A stretch of DNA of 64,000 nt from an uncultured Lachnospiraceae bacterium (GCA_902779355.1 CACZBF010000006.1:1-64000), one strand, 5' to 3'; shown: positions 7,640 through 16,368, counted from the first letter of the stretch. The notes: a model not told the origin generated them from the letters alone. Translations and numbers: made by a program.

Positions 7640-8839
7640 TTAATTGTTGTTTTTTGTCTTCGCTATAAGCGTTAGTTTCTTATAATCGGAATTGTAGAAT
7701 TCCTTCTCGTTGTATTTTTTATATGTGAAAACACCAACATCCACACTCTCTTTATCAATCACATAAATCGGTCGCTTAAGTTCGTTAAAGAAATTAAGTT
7801 CATATTGACACCAGACGGATTCCAATGATTTCTCTGAGCGGATAAAAATCACAGCTTCTGATTGCTGTAATCTCATCTCAACCACTTTAAGCGTCGCTTC
7901 ACAAACAAGCCCCCTTTTTAAATAATCAGAATCATTGATCCAATCACAAAAAACCAAATGATTCTGTTTGTTTTCGTAGTCGATCAATTTCTGCACCGTT
8001 TCAGCATCCGAGCTACTGTGGGATATAAAATATTTATAGGATTTAACCTTCTGCTCTTTCCCCGATAGAAGACGATATTCCAGTTCATTCGGATTGAAGG
8101 GAATAGTATATGTTTCATTCGGATATATCTTTTTCAGATACTCTTTTCTCTTTCTATTCTTCGTATGAACGAGCATGTATTTTTGTCTTCTTAGTCTCGG
8201 CATATAGTTGAAGCTTTGAAGATGCTTAAACGCTATTTCTCTTAATTGCCTGTTCAGTTCTGTATCATTACATTTATAAAAGAACCGTATCACTTTTGGA
8301 TTATAGTATTTCATTAATTCGTAAATGATATACATCCGATCCATTTGTGTTGTTCTTTTTCTTTCATATATCCCAATTAATGCATCAAGGAACTCTGGGG
8401 TCACTGTTTGTGTTTTAGAGACCGCTTTCGCAATCTTATCATCTATCCTTTTTATTTTTCCTTCTCGTCTTCTCCAAAGAGCCTCTGTCTCCGCTTGGCA
8501 TACTTCGTCGAAAAAACTATCTGCATAAGCTTTTTGTACTTCCACATTTAAGAGCCGCTTAAAAGCAGGATTTTTCTCTATCATGATTTCGGGCGGCAAC
8601 ATAGCATACCTGTTTTTGCCCTTATGTTTTTTTATATGTTTATCCTTAATATCATAATATTGCTTTTTATACTCGACAGACTTCCATTCATGAGGATAAT
8701 ACTTTTTGATTTGGGCAATAATATCCTCTTTCCCATAATTACGCGGTAATACTTTTGATATCGCTTTTATCTGCATATTCCATTCAGATTGTATGTCTCG
8801 TATTTCATGATCATATATGTGTTTTGTAACACCAGGCAT
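7640..8839 (-). CDS. TIR-domain protein with long N-terminal region, putative NADase effector
   Basis: Protein of 399 residues. The C-terminal third (about 268-362) is a canonical TIR domain: KYFISHSSSDAE at its start, the FCDW box near 298, and SVWCQYEL with Glu347 in the position of the catalytic Glu of TIR NAD+ hydrolases. The N-terminal 265 residues are basic, helical and unrecognised. It is the last gene of a tight minus-strand operon (12 nt after the membrane-protein gene). By analogy with Thoeris and other TIR systems it could be the cell-killing or signalling NADase. The exact role, and whether the N-terminus is a sensor or ligand-binding domain, is inference. Confidence 0.75.
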   Translation of the reverse strand: MPGVTKHIYDHEIRDIQSEWNMQIKAISKVLPRNYGKEDIIAQIKKYYPHEWKSVEYKKQYYDIKDKHIKKHKGKNRYAMLPPEIMIEKNPAFKRLLNVEVQKAYADSFFDEVCQAETEALWRRREGKIKRIDDKIAKAVSKTQTVTPEFLDALIGIYERKRTTQMDRMYIIYELMKYYNPKVIRFFYKCNDTELNRQLREIAFKHLQSFNYMPRLRRQKYMLVHTKNRKRKEYLKKIYPNETYTIPFNPNELEYRLLSGKEQKVKSYKYFISHSSSDAETVQKLIDYENKQNHLVFCDWINDSDYLKRGLVCEATLKVVEMRLQQSEAVIFIRSEKSLESVWCQYELNFFNELKRPIYVIDKESVDVGVFTYKKYNEKEFYNSDYKKLTLIAKTKNNN

Positions 8840-8851
8840 TGTTTCACCGTC

Positions 8852-9469
8852 CTATTTAAAAGCTATTTCCTTCATAAGTCTCTTATATTCCATTAGTTGT
8901 TTGTTAGCTTGAACAAGGTCTTTTTCTAATTCTGAATACTCAGGATACTTTTTTTGAAAAGCCTGCGGGGTATCGGTTCCATCATTTACATTACTTTCCC
9001 GCCACAATCTGTACTTTGCCTGCCATTTAGTAAGATGAGGACGTAACCCTATATTAAGTACCTCTTCTGTCAGCTCTATCAACTGTTTTGATCCTTCAAT
9101 CTGCTCGGGCGGCAATTCCTTCAGCAACTCTCTTGCTACAGAGAAAAACTTATACCACGAATCGTAAATATCTGAAATAACATCATTATCAGGTTCAAAC
9201 TCTATTCCAATTTTCCGTGTACTTAGTTCAACCCATAGCTTATATGCAATTTCCTGACTCTTTCGATTATATTTTAAGGTCACTTTACTGTTACCAATAC
9301 CAAGTGTCACCTCATCAATATCAATAGATTTTCTCCCCGCATATTTCATTATCTTTTTCCAAATATACGATACCAACCATACGGCTGCGATTATCAAAGC
9401 TATCGCCAGCCAATTCATTTTTACATTAAACGTATACCAGTTTTCAAAATTGAGATCGAATATTTCCAT
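8852..9469 (-). CDS. single-pass membrane protein of the TIR operon, unknown family
   Basis: Protein of 205 residues with one strong transmembrane helix at about 19-37 (WLAIALIIAAVWLVSYIW) followed by a basic stretch, so the remaining 165 residues are probably cytoplasmic. That part is helical and charged, with no motif I can name; in particular I see no Macro domain, unlike the TM-Macro effector of type II Thoeris. It starts one base after the stop of the ThsB-like gene and is followed 12 nt later by the TIR gene. The tight spacing argues that the three act together. It could be a membrane effector or an anchor for one of the TIR proteins. Confidence 0.7.
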   Translation of the reverse strand: MEIFDLNFENWYTFNVKMNWLAIALIIAAVWLVSYIWKKIMKYAGRKSIDIDEVTLGIGNSKVTLKYNRKSQEIAYKLWVELSTRKIGIEFEPDNDVISDIYDSWYKFFSVARELLKELPPEQIEGSKQLIELTEEVLNIGLRPHLTKWQAKYRLWRESNVNDGTDTPQAFQKKYPEYSELEKDLVQANKQLMEYKRLMKEIAFK

Positions 9470-9470
9470 T

Positions 9471-10001
9471 CTACATATTCCTCTGCATCTGTAATCTACT
9501 ATTGTCCATCTTATTCCGAAGAGAAATCCTATCGTTAAACGCCGTCTCTACAATACTGTTAAAGTGATTTATCGCATAATCCCATGTATAACATTTTGCA
9601 TATCCCGAATCCACGTTATCACCAAGTCGTGCAGGTAAATCGTTTGAGTCAAACTGCGTACCATATCTAAACGGAAATTCCGGCAAAAGAATCCCAGCTA
9701 AGCCGGCATTTCCGTTAATACTAGCTCTAAGTCCTGCATATATTTCCCAATCCACATGTTTCCTATTCTTGGTATTAGGTCCTACCAATACTATAACAAC
9801 TGATGAATCGCTTACTTTATCTTCACGGATGAGTCTTTTTATATACTCATCACTGTTGTCGGGATCATACTCTCCTTCAAATACGGATTTGTTTACTATG
9901 TTTCCGCTAAGATATTTGTCTATATAGTCCTTGTATTTCTGATCATCTCTATGATAGAAGCTTAAAAAAACCTTATGCCTCTGACCGTAGTACCAATACA
10001 T
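9471..10001 (-). CDS. ThsB-like TIR protein (PF08937 / DUF1863 type)
   Basis: Protein of 176 residues of the TIR-like family that includes Thoeris ThsB. It has the opening strand KVFLSFYHRDD (10-20), the VVIVLVGPNT block (68-76) followed by HVDWEIYAGL with Glu86 in the position of the ThsB catalytic Glu, and then the ILLP strand. ThsB proteins sense phage and make a cyclic-ADP-ribose-type signal for an effector. No ThsA gene is present nearby; instead a membrane protein and a second, different TIR protein follow in the same operon. The start has GGGGAAG upstream. An IS66 element begins only 92 bp upstream and may have altered the native promoter. Confidence 0.8.
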   Translation of the reverse strand: MYWYYGQRHKVFLSFYHRDDQKYKDYIDKYLSGNIVNKSVFEGEYDPDNSDEYIKRLIREDKVSDSSVVIVLVGPNTKNRKHVDWEIYAGLRASINGNAGLAGILLPEFPFRYGTQFDSNDLPARLGDNVDSGYAKCYTWDYAINHFNSIVETAFNDRISLRNKMDNSRLQMQRNM

Positions 10002-10170
10002 CGTTTACTTCCCCTGATCCCTTCTCACAACAACAATCTAAACCTACTCGCTTCTTTTCCCTTGGTGTATACAGATAACGAGATGCTACCGACGTAAATC
10101 CTCTGTTACCAGTACCTGTCTATCATAACACATCTATGAGATGATATCTCCATCAGTTGACTTTCCTTAC

Positions 10171-10190
10171 GCAAGTTGTCCAACTTGTGC
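10171..10190 (+). promoter_or_regulatory. hairpin in the IS66 leader before tnpA
   Basis: GCAAGTTG pairs with CAACTTG(T)GC across a 2-nt loop, with one bulged base. It ends 13 nt before the AAAGGAGG ribosome binding site of tnpA. It may limit expression driven from outside the element. Confidence 0.4.
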
Positions 10191-10212
10191 GAGCCACCAA
10201 AAGGAGGTACTC

Positions 10213-10611
10213 ATGAAACCAAGTCAAACGCTTCACCAGGCTAATCTTCTCAAGTGGACCACCCGGTTCAAGGAACAATCCGACAGTGGGCTCACCGTCA
10301 AAGACTGGTGCAGTCAAAATTCCATTTCCATTCACGCTTTCTATTACTGGAAGCGCGCTGCCAAAGAGGCTTACGTGAATTCCATCATGCCGGAAATCGT
10401 ACCGATCTCCCTCGGTTCTCCTGCCCACGTCATTGAAGAACAGATCCGGCCCAACGAGAGTGAGTTGTGCAACTCGGACAACTTGCACGAGTTGCTGCCT
10501 CTTTCTCCAAATCCATTTCTGTCTCTGTCGACGATATTCGCATCGAGATTGGCTCCGGCGCTTCGGAGGACGTCATCTCTCGATTGATCAAGGCGGTTCG
10601 CTATGCTTAAG
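10213..10611 (+). pseudogene. tnpA: IS66 tnpA (frameshifted)
   Basis: The reading frame starts at ATG 10213 after AAAGGAGG and encodes the usual TnpA helix-turn-helix region (SGLTVKDWCSQNSISIHAFYYWK). The expected C-terminus (DDIRIEIGSGASEDVISRLI...) lies in another frame and ends at a TAA just after 10605, so there is a shift between about 10440 and 10510. The unshifted frame runs on to 10587 without sense. TnpA is an accessory DNA-binding protein of IS66. Confidence 0.75.
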
Positions 10612-10962
10612 GATACTGACCCGAAATCATTTCATGCCATCTACGTCGTCTGCGGATTCACTGATATGCGATACGGAATCGATACCCTCGCTGCGATCAT
10701 AGAAAACCGTTATCGCCTTCCCTTATTCATACCAGGCACGTTGTTTCTGTTCTGCGGTAGAAACGCAAAAAGGATCAAAGGTCTGGTCTGGGAGGGAGAT
10801 GGTTTTCTCCTCTTTACAAAACGAGTAGAAATCGTCCGTTTTTCATGGCCCCGCACTTCCGTCGAGGCCAGATCGCTCTCCCCGATTCAGTTCGAATGGC
10901 TCATGAAAGGGTTCCCCATTGACCCGAAAATCCGGCTCATAACCCCGGAACGTTCTGCCTGA
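10603..10962 (+). CDS. tnpB: IS66 accessory protein TnpB
   Basis: Intact 119-residue protein of the IS66 Orf2 family, with the characteristic FTDMRYGIDTLAAII and FLFCGRNAKRIKGLVWEGDGF blocks and a C-terminal region ending near the usual length. It overlaps the end of tnpA. Its precise activity in IS66 transposition is unknown. Because its partners are broken, it is probably kept only by chance. Confidence 0.85.
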   Translation: MLKDTDPKSFHAIYVVCGFTDMRYGIDTLAAIIENRYRLPLFIPGTLFLFCGRNAKRIKGLVWEGDGFLLFTKRVEIVRFSWPRTSVEARSLSPIQFEWLMKGFPIDPKIRLITPERSA

Positions 10963-11216
10963 TCTTTTGTGCAATACATAGATTTTTCCAGTCTATCCTC
11001 ATGTCTTCATACAGCCTGCATTCCCCGCTCTCTGTGACCTTTCCTGCTGTTCATGCATGTCTTCTGCGGTCTATGCAGGCTTTCCTCTTTTCCAAAGCCC
11101 CCTTCTTTCTTCTCACCCTTATCTGGTCTCTGAAAGCCTTTCAACTATAGGCATTATGACGGTCTCGTAAATCCGGGAAAGTGGCGTAAAACCGAGGGTT
11201 ACGTTATAATTATTCT
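10963..11216 (+). promoter_or_regulatory. tnpB-tnpC spacer with a TATAAT box just before tnpC
   Basis: The 254-bp gap is longer than usual for IS66 and shows no gene. A TATAAT hexamer at 11205-11210 ends only 6 bp before the tnpC ATG (11217), and no ribosome binding site is visible. Any transcript from it would be nearly leaderless, so it may be fortuitous. Confidence 0.3.
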
Positions 11217-11402
11217 ATGAAGAACTTCTCAGAGCTTACTCCCGATGAGATGAAAAAACTGAATAAAAGCTCTCTGGTCATGATCATCTGCTCCCTGCAG
11301 GAGCAGCTTGCAAACATCAGCAGACAGCTGAACTTCCTCACAGAGCAGATCGCTCTGATGAATCAGCGTTCCTTCGGCCGTAAAACCGAGCAACTCCAGA
11401 TG
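11217..11402 (+). pseudogene. tnpC: IS66 tnpC, 5' fragment
   Basis: Encodes the N-terminal leucine-zipper-like part of the IS66 transposase (LQEQLANISRQLNFLTEQIALM) and the conserved RSFGRKTEQLQM, after which the homology stops abruptly and unrelated DNA begins. Confidence 0.8.
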
Positions 11403-11587
11403 CATTGGTTGATGGATACGCATTTCATAGCATGACGGCTCCTTTCATTATTATCATCCTCCGCATAAATATCTACAGACTCCTCATCTCCCTCAGAAAG
11501 ATTCTTTGTATATAAATCATCAATACCTATGACTAAAATATTATCCAAACCTTTAATACTGTAAGGTATACGAATATCTGGAATACA
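11403..11587 (-). other. foreign segment inside the IS66 tnpC gene, unrecognised gene fragment
   Basis: On the minus strand an open frame runs across this piece (...IPYSIKGLDNILVIGIDDLYTKN...) with an acidic tail and sensible composition. It lacks a start and is bounded on both sides by tnpC remnants. It looks like part of a gene captured by deletion and recombination inside the IS. The family is not recognised. Confidence 0.45.
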
Positions 11588-11700
11588 CGCTTGCGCAACT
11601 TGTGCAACATGCAGATGACACCAACAGAGATTTCCTCCAGGATCTGCTTCCCTGGTCCGGATACGTTCAGGAGCATTTCCACATCTCAAAAAAATCATAA
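11588..11700 (+). pseudogene. tnpC: IS66 tnpC, 3' fragment
   Basis: The frame reads LAQLVQHADDTNRDFLQDL then LPWSGYVQEHFHISKKS and stop. The DLLPW block close to the terminus is the hallmark of IS66 transposase C-termini. The central catalytic domain is missing. Confidence 0.7.
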
Positions 11701-11727
11701 TTCAAATATCAAGGTTCAAACATCTAT

Positions 11728-11761
11728 GAAATCGCCGGAAAATCGGCGGTTTCTTCTTTTT
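11728..11761 (+). terminator. rho-independent terminator after IS66 tnpC
   Basis: A 10-bp stem (11728-11737 with 11744-11753, one G-U pair) with a 6-nt loop is followed by TTCTTTTT. It lies about 30 bp after the tnpC stop. Confidence 0.8.
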
Positions 11762-11786
11762 ATAGTACCCATGGTTGAGAGCTTAC

Positions 11787-11921
11787 GAATATTCCATTGT
11801 CAAGGCCAGACACCGTGAACTGCAAACCATCACACATAATGTTCACATGGCGACGGACATATCCCAAGAGCACCAAAAAGAGCGAGTTGCTCCCCACCAG
11901 AAGAAAGAGCAATCCATTTAA
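11787..11921 (+). pseudogene. 3' remnant of an unknown plus-strand gene cut by IS66
   Basis: Directly beyond the IS66 end an open frame of 44 codons reads EYSIVKARHRELQTITHNVH... and ends in a Gln/Lys-rich tail (HQKKEQSI) at a TAA (11919-11921). The composition looks coding and the start is missing. The tail resembles ends of plasmid mobilisation proteins, but too little remains to assign it. Confidence 0.45.
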
Positions 11922-11996
11922 GACTGCTCTAAAATTATCCGGGCTTAAATCTTAGGAAAGAAATTCGCGTCAACAGACCTGTTAACGTCAACAATA

Positions 11997-13283
11997 TTAG
12001 GGTTTGACCTTCTTCTCAAATTCTAGCTTATCAACGCCATATCCTTTAAAATACACGGCGATAGGACAAAGCTTTTCTCTTTCACACTGTAACCACGGAC
12101 TATTTATACAAATCTCTTCATCATAATTGGGCATTTTACTACTTTTGCATAAATCCCGTAACTGACACTCAGTCGAACGATCCATAAGGATACTTAATAC
12201 AGCATCGGCCACCGGCATATTCTGAACACCAGGTTTTCCATAATAATCATTTTTCCCGTCTATCAAGATGGGAATGTCGAACAAATTTATCAACCACATG
12301 AAATAAGCCATTTTGTCGTCCACACTAAAAGCATCCGATATAAATAGTTTTTTCGCATTCCTAAAGTTATGCCCACACTCTAAGAAAATCTTAAGTTGTT
12401 GATTTACAGCAAATGAATATGGAAAGCGAGACGGAAACAGTACATCAATACCTTCCTTCGCCCTATCATATGATAATTCAAAAGTATCTTGATATGCCTC
12501 AATATTTTTTTCGCAGAAATCAACGAACTCAGCGTCCGATAGATATGCCAGATTTTCTTTCTTACATAAATCCACAAGACCATAATAGAATAATCCGCAA
12601 TTGTCATGCATTAACGAGACTTCGCATAGCATAGATATTCTATCAGGCTTTGATAACAGTTCCGGATAAATATACTGACATATTATTTCACAAGAATTAT
12701 ACGGAAGTTCATTTTTCCTTTCTTCAGCACCAAAAAGATATCTCTCTATAAGGTAAGCCATGCTTTCAATAATGCACTCGTTGCCAAAAGCGTATGGTAT
12801 ATCTTTATCGTCATAGTAAATGTTTACTGAATACATTTCCGAATCCAGCTCTGATTCTTCACTTATCATTTCTGTCACAACCTCATCAACTTCAATAGCA
12901 ATGCGGTTTATATGATGTAGTCTGAAATGAGATGTGTCACCCCCATAAAAATCAAGTAATAGTTCCTTTGCAGGCGCATTTCTCATTTTTGTATGTTCTG
13001 TTAATATTGGCAAAACAACTGTTCCGGTAGTATTCGTCTGTAATTCATAAAAGCAAAGATCAAACAACTGCGATTTATGAAAGTAATACAAATATCCATG
13101 ACTCGTACTAATATCCTGAAGGAAATGAACATATTCATGAACAAAAGTCTGCCAGTCTTCTTTGCTAAAGTCATCATATTGGATTCCTTCACGAAGTACC
13201 TTATCTATTTTAATTATGAACACGCCCGGGTAATATGCACCCTCTACTACATGCTGTAAGCTAAATTCTTTCTTTATTCTCAT
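11997..13283 (-). CDS. predicted HExxH zinc metallopeptidase-like protein, unknown family
   Basis: Protein of 428 residues. Residues 49-53 are HEYVH, a zinc-binding HExxH motif in a helix (WQTFVHEYVHFLQD). Glu173 in CIIESMAYLIE is a credible third ligand, giving a gluzincin-type site. The C-terminal 60 residues hold five Cys. No signal peptide or membrane helix is seen, so it should be cytoplasmic. Its ATG overlaps the TGA of the degenerate FkbH gene (ATGA at 13280-13283), which suggests they once formed one operon. The substrate is unknown; a modification or maturation role in a sugar or natural-product pathway and a defence role are both possible. Confidence 0.6.
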   Translation of the reverse strand: MRIKKEFSLQHVVEGAYYPGVFIIKIDKVLREGIQYDDFSKEDWQTFVHEYVHFLQDISTSHGYLYYFHKSQLFDLCFYELQTNTTGTVVLPILTEHTKMRNAPAKELLLDFYGGDTSHFRLHHINRIAIEVDEVVTEMISEESELDSEMYSVNIYYDDKDIPYAFGNECIIESMAYLIERYLFGAEERKNELPYNSCEIICQYIYPELLSKPDRISMLCEVSLMHDNCGLFYYGLVDLCKKENLAYLSDAEFVDFCEKNIEAYQDTFELSYDRAKEGIDVLFPSRFPYSFAVNQQLKIFLECGHNFRNAKKLFISDAFSVDDKMAYFMWLINLFDIPILIDGKNDYYGKPGVQNMPVADAVLSILMDRSTECQLRDLCKSSKMPNYDEEICINSPWLQCEREKLCPIAVYFKGYGVDKLEFEKKVKP

Positions 13284-14340
13284 AATGTAATTTCAGTATC
13301 ACGCATGGTGTATTCTTCCACCGACATTTCCCATACACTATTTCCAACACTATCTTCTTCTATCTTTGAAAACCCCATTTCCTTGTAAAAATCTTTCACA
13401 ATATTGTTTTTTGCCGTCGGTGTAATAATACCCTTTTATAGTATCTAGACCACGTTTTTTAACCAAATCCACAAGTGTATTCATCATAGCATCTTCCATA
13501 CCTCGCTTCAATACACGGCAGCTCATTAGCCACAATCTAATATGGAGAATTACTCCCTTTGTTTCCCCCGCGACAACAGTTACAATCCCGTTATCGCCGA
13601 ATTTATCAACCAATCTACGCAAAGACAAATATAATTCTTGTCTTCCTGCATATTTCTTATATCTTCCTCCGTACATCTTTTTGTCGTCAGGTTAAACTGA
13701 TTCGATTTGTTTGTAAGCTGCGATATTCGACCTATACTTATGGGCTCAAAGTCTGTAATAACAGCCTTCATTTCCAAACTCTTAAGATATTCAGAATAAT
13801 CCGCAAATGCGATCTGAGCGTTTTTGGCGGCTGACCTTGCTTTATACTGGTCTGTCTTATGGAAATCCTCCGCAGATAACTCTGTAACTTCAAAGTATCC
13901 TTGTCTATCAATTTCTTTTATGTAGTTTTCTGCACTGCTAATCTCCGGAACAACAACCTCCGGTAATTGCTTACTAACAATTTACCGTTCCGCAGGATTA
14001 TCATCCACGAAAACAAAGCTATCTAACCCCAGTGACAATTCATCAGCCATCTCCCTCAAATTCTGATCCTTTGGCATCCAATTAGCCTTGATGGAAACAA
14101 AATCCTCTGGTCTTAAAACTCCGTCCGGATGTTTAAGACCCGCTATTGCATTTTCTTCATCATTTTTGGAATCGACTGCCAAAACAACCCCTATTTGCTT
14201 CAACTGTTTACAATATTCCTGAAAAGCGTAGTAAGACTGTCCTTGTGGAATCTCTTTACCTATTTTTATTCCCTCAACTCCATCGTCACCGACAATACCT
14301 CCCCACATAGTATTATCCACGATGTAAAAAAGTGCTTGAC
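13280..14340 (-). pseudogene. FkbH-like HAD-IIIC protein, multiply disrupted
   Basis: Pieces of an FkbH protein can be read in order. These are VDNTMWGGIVGDDG (phosphatase motif, but the first Asp of DxDxT is lost), SKNDEENAIAG, VFVDDNPAER followed by an in-frame TAA, then SQLTNKSNQFNLTTKR, MSCRVLKRGMEDAMMN and finally KDFYKEMGFSKIEEDS, ending at a TGA at 13280-13282. At least two frameshifts (one at an A-run near 13425) and one stop break it. The N-terminal third is missing, replaced at about 14340 by a transposase fragment. An intact paralogue is at 37557-39386. FkbH proteins load a glycolytic three-carbon unit onto an ACP. Confidence 0.85.
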
Positions 14341-14628
14341 ATTTGCAGCCATGCAAAGGCTTTTAATCGCAAACTCGATATGCTCAAGGAAGAACTTCTT
14401 TCCGGAAAGAGAGTCCCCGAACACGAGAAAGATTATAAGGAGTACTTCGACATCAAGGAAACTCCGGTACGATGGATATCTCTTACATACAAACAGGATG
14501 AAATAAATGCGGCGCGCGAACGATATGGATTCTTTACTCTCATAAGCAACGAAGTCAAGGATCCGGTCACAGCCATCAGGCTCTATCGCATGCGTGACAT
14601 TGTTGAGAAGGCAATCCATTCCTTTTAG
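14335..14628 (+). pseudogene. IS4-superfamily transposase fragment (C-terminal part)
   Basis: The plus-strand frame contains FFTLISNEVKDPVTAIRLY followed by RMRDIVEKA, the Y-x2-R-x3-E block of IS4-type transposases found just before the C-terminal domain. Both ends are cut: at the left it meets the FkbH remnant, at the right it meets another gene after EKA. It is not part of the intact element at 1-2220, as the sequences differ. Confidence 0.75.
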
Positions 14629-14959
14629 CAACATACATCCTGTGTCTGCCATTACTGGATAAAACATATGTTCCGTCTTGTATTTCCACCGTGATACAAT
14701 CCGGTCCAAGGAAATTATGTTCAAAATTCAATAACCATTCATTCTGCTCAGACAGTCCCGCATTAGGCTTACCTATGAGTTTCTCTATTTGCGCTATTCT
14801 TCCAGTTTCAGCATACTCCTCAAAGTATATTTGTCCCTCTAGAAGATAATCCAAATACTCTTCTTCTTTTCTGTATCTTCCGTTTCCAAACGGAGGTTTT
14901 TCGATTTCAGGAATTTCCTCCGGATCCAGTACAATGAATTCTGTATGAATGGTTCCCAT
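14615..14959 (-). pseudogene. ParB/sulfiredoxin-like fold protein, 3'-truncated
   Basis: An open frame starts at ATG 14957-14959 (GAGGG upstream). It reads a Glu/Tyr-rich N-terminal part and then VEIQDGTYVLSSNGRHRMYVAK at about residues 90-112. The NGRHR box in this setting is typical of ParB-N/sulfiredoxin-fold proteins. After NGL the reading passes into antisense transposase sequence, so the real C-terminus is lost. The function is unknown. Confidence 0.55.
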
Positions 14960-15139
14960 AGCCATCCCTCTTATTTGCTATGTTACTTTGTTAACAGCCA
15001 TTCTTATTATGGATGCCTCAATAATCCCCAAAAGATACAACATTGCATAAATTCATATAACTCAAACCTCCGACTATATTGACAATTCGATCATAACGGC
15101 CAACGACATTATAGACAATTCGTTTCACGAAATATCATA

Positions 15140-16288
15140 TCACTTTTTTATATTCCATCCTGCCAAATCTTCCACAATCTCCACCAATCGCTCCCAGGAA
15201 TACCGATAGCTTTCTGCCTCAATATTCTTTTTGAATTCCTCATACCGATTCTCTTCAAAGTATTTACATACGGCATCTGCGATGAGATCTGGTCGTTTTG
15301 GCTCTACTACATACCCGGTCACTCCATCTGTCACCACATCCGGCAAACCACCCACATTCGTTGCGACCACCGGGAGAGAAAACCCATAGGAGACTTGTAC
15401 GATACCGGATTGTGTGGCGGATTCATAGGGCAATACAGATAGATCTGCCGCCTTGAAAAACACCTCTACATCCCGATCCGGGACATAGCCATCATAGATG
15501 TTCACAAAATCATGGATGTCAAGGCTCTTTATCAGGTCAAGATACTCTTGTTTACCGCTTCCAAAATCACCTACAACCAATAACTTAACATTGTCCTTTC
15601 CTCCAAGCCTCTTGCCAATATCCGGAAGCGCGTTTAATAGGTGTTTTAATCCTTTATATTCCCGAACAAAACCAAAAAAGAGCAGTACTTTCTGCTCCGA
15701 AGAAATACCCAACCTCCCCCTTGCATCTCTCCTCATCAGATCCGAACGCTGAAACAGATCAAATGTCGGCAATACCGTCCTTCTGTATGCCGCATCACTG
15801 CGTATTTCCAGCAGATCCGCTTCATCCGTCCCGGACTGTACCGTAAAGTAATCCACATGACGCATCGCCATCCTTGTCAGCTTTCGATCCATTGGAAACC
15901 GCTCATGCGGAAATACATTATGACACACATAAAGAATTCTGACATGTCGATGGAGATGAGCTGTCAGTGCTCGATAACAGGGGGCAAAATACGGATGCCA
16001 CCATTGCATGATCATAAGATCCGGTTTCTCTTTTCGGATGAATGAAACAACTGACGGCCAGTTCAAAGGATTTGCTGTATTGATCAGATATTTCGTACCT
16101 TCAATCTGCAAAAAATCATCCTCATAGTTCTTCTGTTCTTTTTTAAACAGAAACTTCGGATACTGAAGACTATAAGAGATCATTTCTGCTTCATATTTCT
16201 TTCTCAATGCCCTGCAGAGCATCCCGGTATAATGAGAAATACCTCCTTTATAGGGATAAACCGGTCCGATCAGAATAATTTTTTTCAT
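15140..16288 (-). CDS. GT4-family glycosyltransferase
   Basis: Retaining glycosyltransferase of 382 residues with the GT-B fold. The N-terminal glycine loop is YPYKGGISHYT (13-23). The C-terminal nucleotide-binding half contains VLLFFGFVREYKGL, LLVVGDFG, the ADLSVLPYESATQSGIVQVSYGFSLPVV segment, and the E-x7-E region typical of GT4. It transfers a sugar from an NDP donor to a lipid-linked acceptor on the cytoplasmic face. Donor and acceptor cannot be told. It is the 3'-most intact gene of the polysaccharide cluster on this side; beyond it the accessory region begins. Confidence 0.85.
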   Translation of the reverse strand: MKKIILIGPVYPYKGGISHYTGMLCRALRKKYEAEMISYSLQYPKFLFKKEQKNYEDDFLQIEGTKYLINTANPLNWPSVVSFIRKEKPDLMIMQWWHPYFAPCYRALTAHLHRHVRILYVCHNVFPHERFPMDRKLTRMAMRHVDYFTVQSGTDEADLLEIRSDAAYRRTVLPTFDLFQRSDLMRRDARGRLGISSEQKVLLFFGFVREYKGLKHLLNALPDIGKRLGGKDNVKLLVVGDFGSGKQEYLDLIKSLDIHDFVNIYDGYVPDRDVEVFFKAADLSVLPYESATQSGIVQVSYGFSLPVVATNVGGLPDVVTDGVTGYVVEPKRPDLIADAVCKYFEENRYEEFKKNIEAESYRYSWERLVEIVEDLAGWNIKK

Positions 16289-16368
16289 AATGACAATCGC
16301 TCTTCCAACTTATTCATCGTCTATTAAATTGCTCTTCTTGTTCTTACCACCGATATGAGATCAGCCAT

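Larger units (their letters stand above)
10094..11786 (+). mobile_element. IS66-family element, decayed
   Basis: The three IS66 genes tnpA, tnpB and tnpC occur in order on the plus strand. Imperfect terminal inverted repeats beginning GTAA are found at 10094 and, on the other strand, at 11786; both then contain CTC and GTAC at matching positions. No 8-bp target duplication was found. tnpA is frameshifted and the middle of tnpC is replaced by unrelated DNA, so the element is not autonomous. Confidence 0.75.

Noticed and set aside
10462-10475. Palindrome GAGTTGTGCAACTC inside tnpA as an operator or attachment site
   Set aside because: It lies in the coding region near the frameshift, similar CAAC/GTTG words recur nearby by codon bias, and nothing else supports a function.
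11205-11210. TATAAT before tnpC as a firm promoter
   Set aside because: The box is only 6 bp from the start codon and no good -35 is seen; kept only as a low-confidence note.
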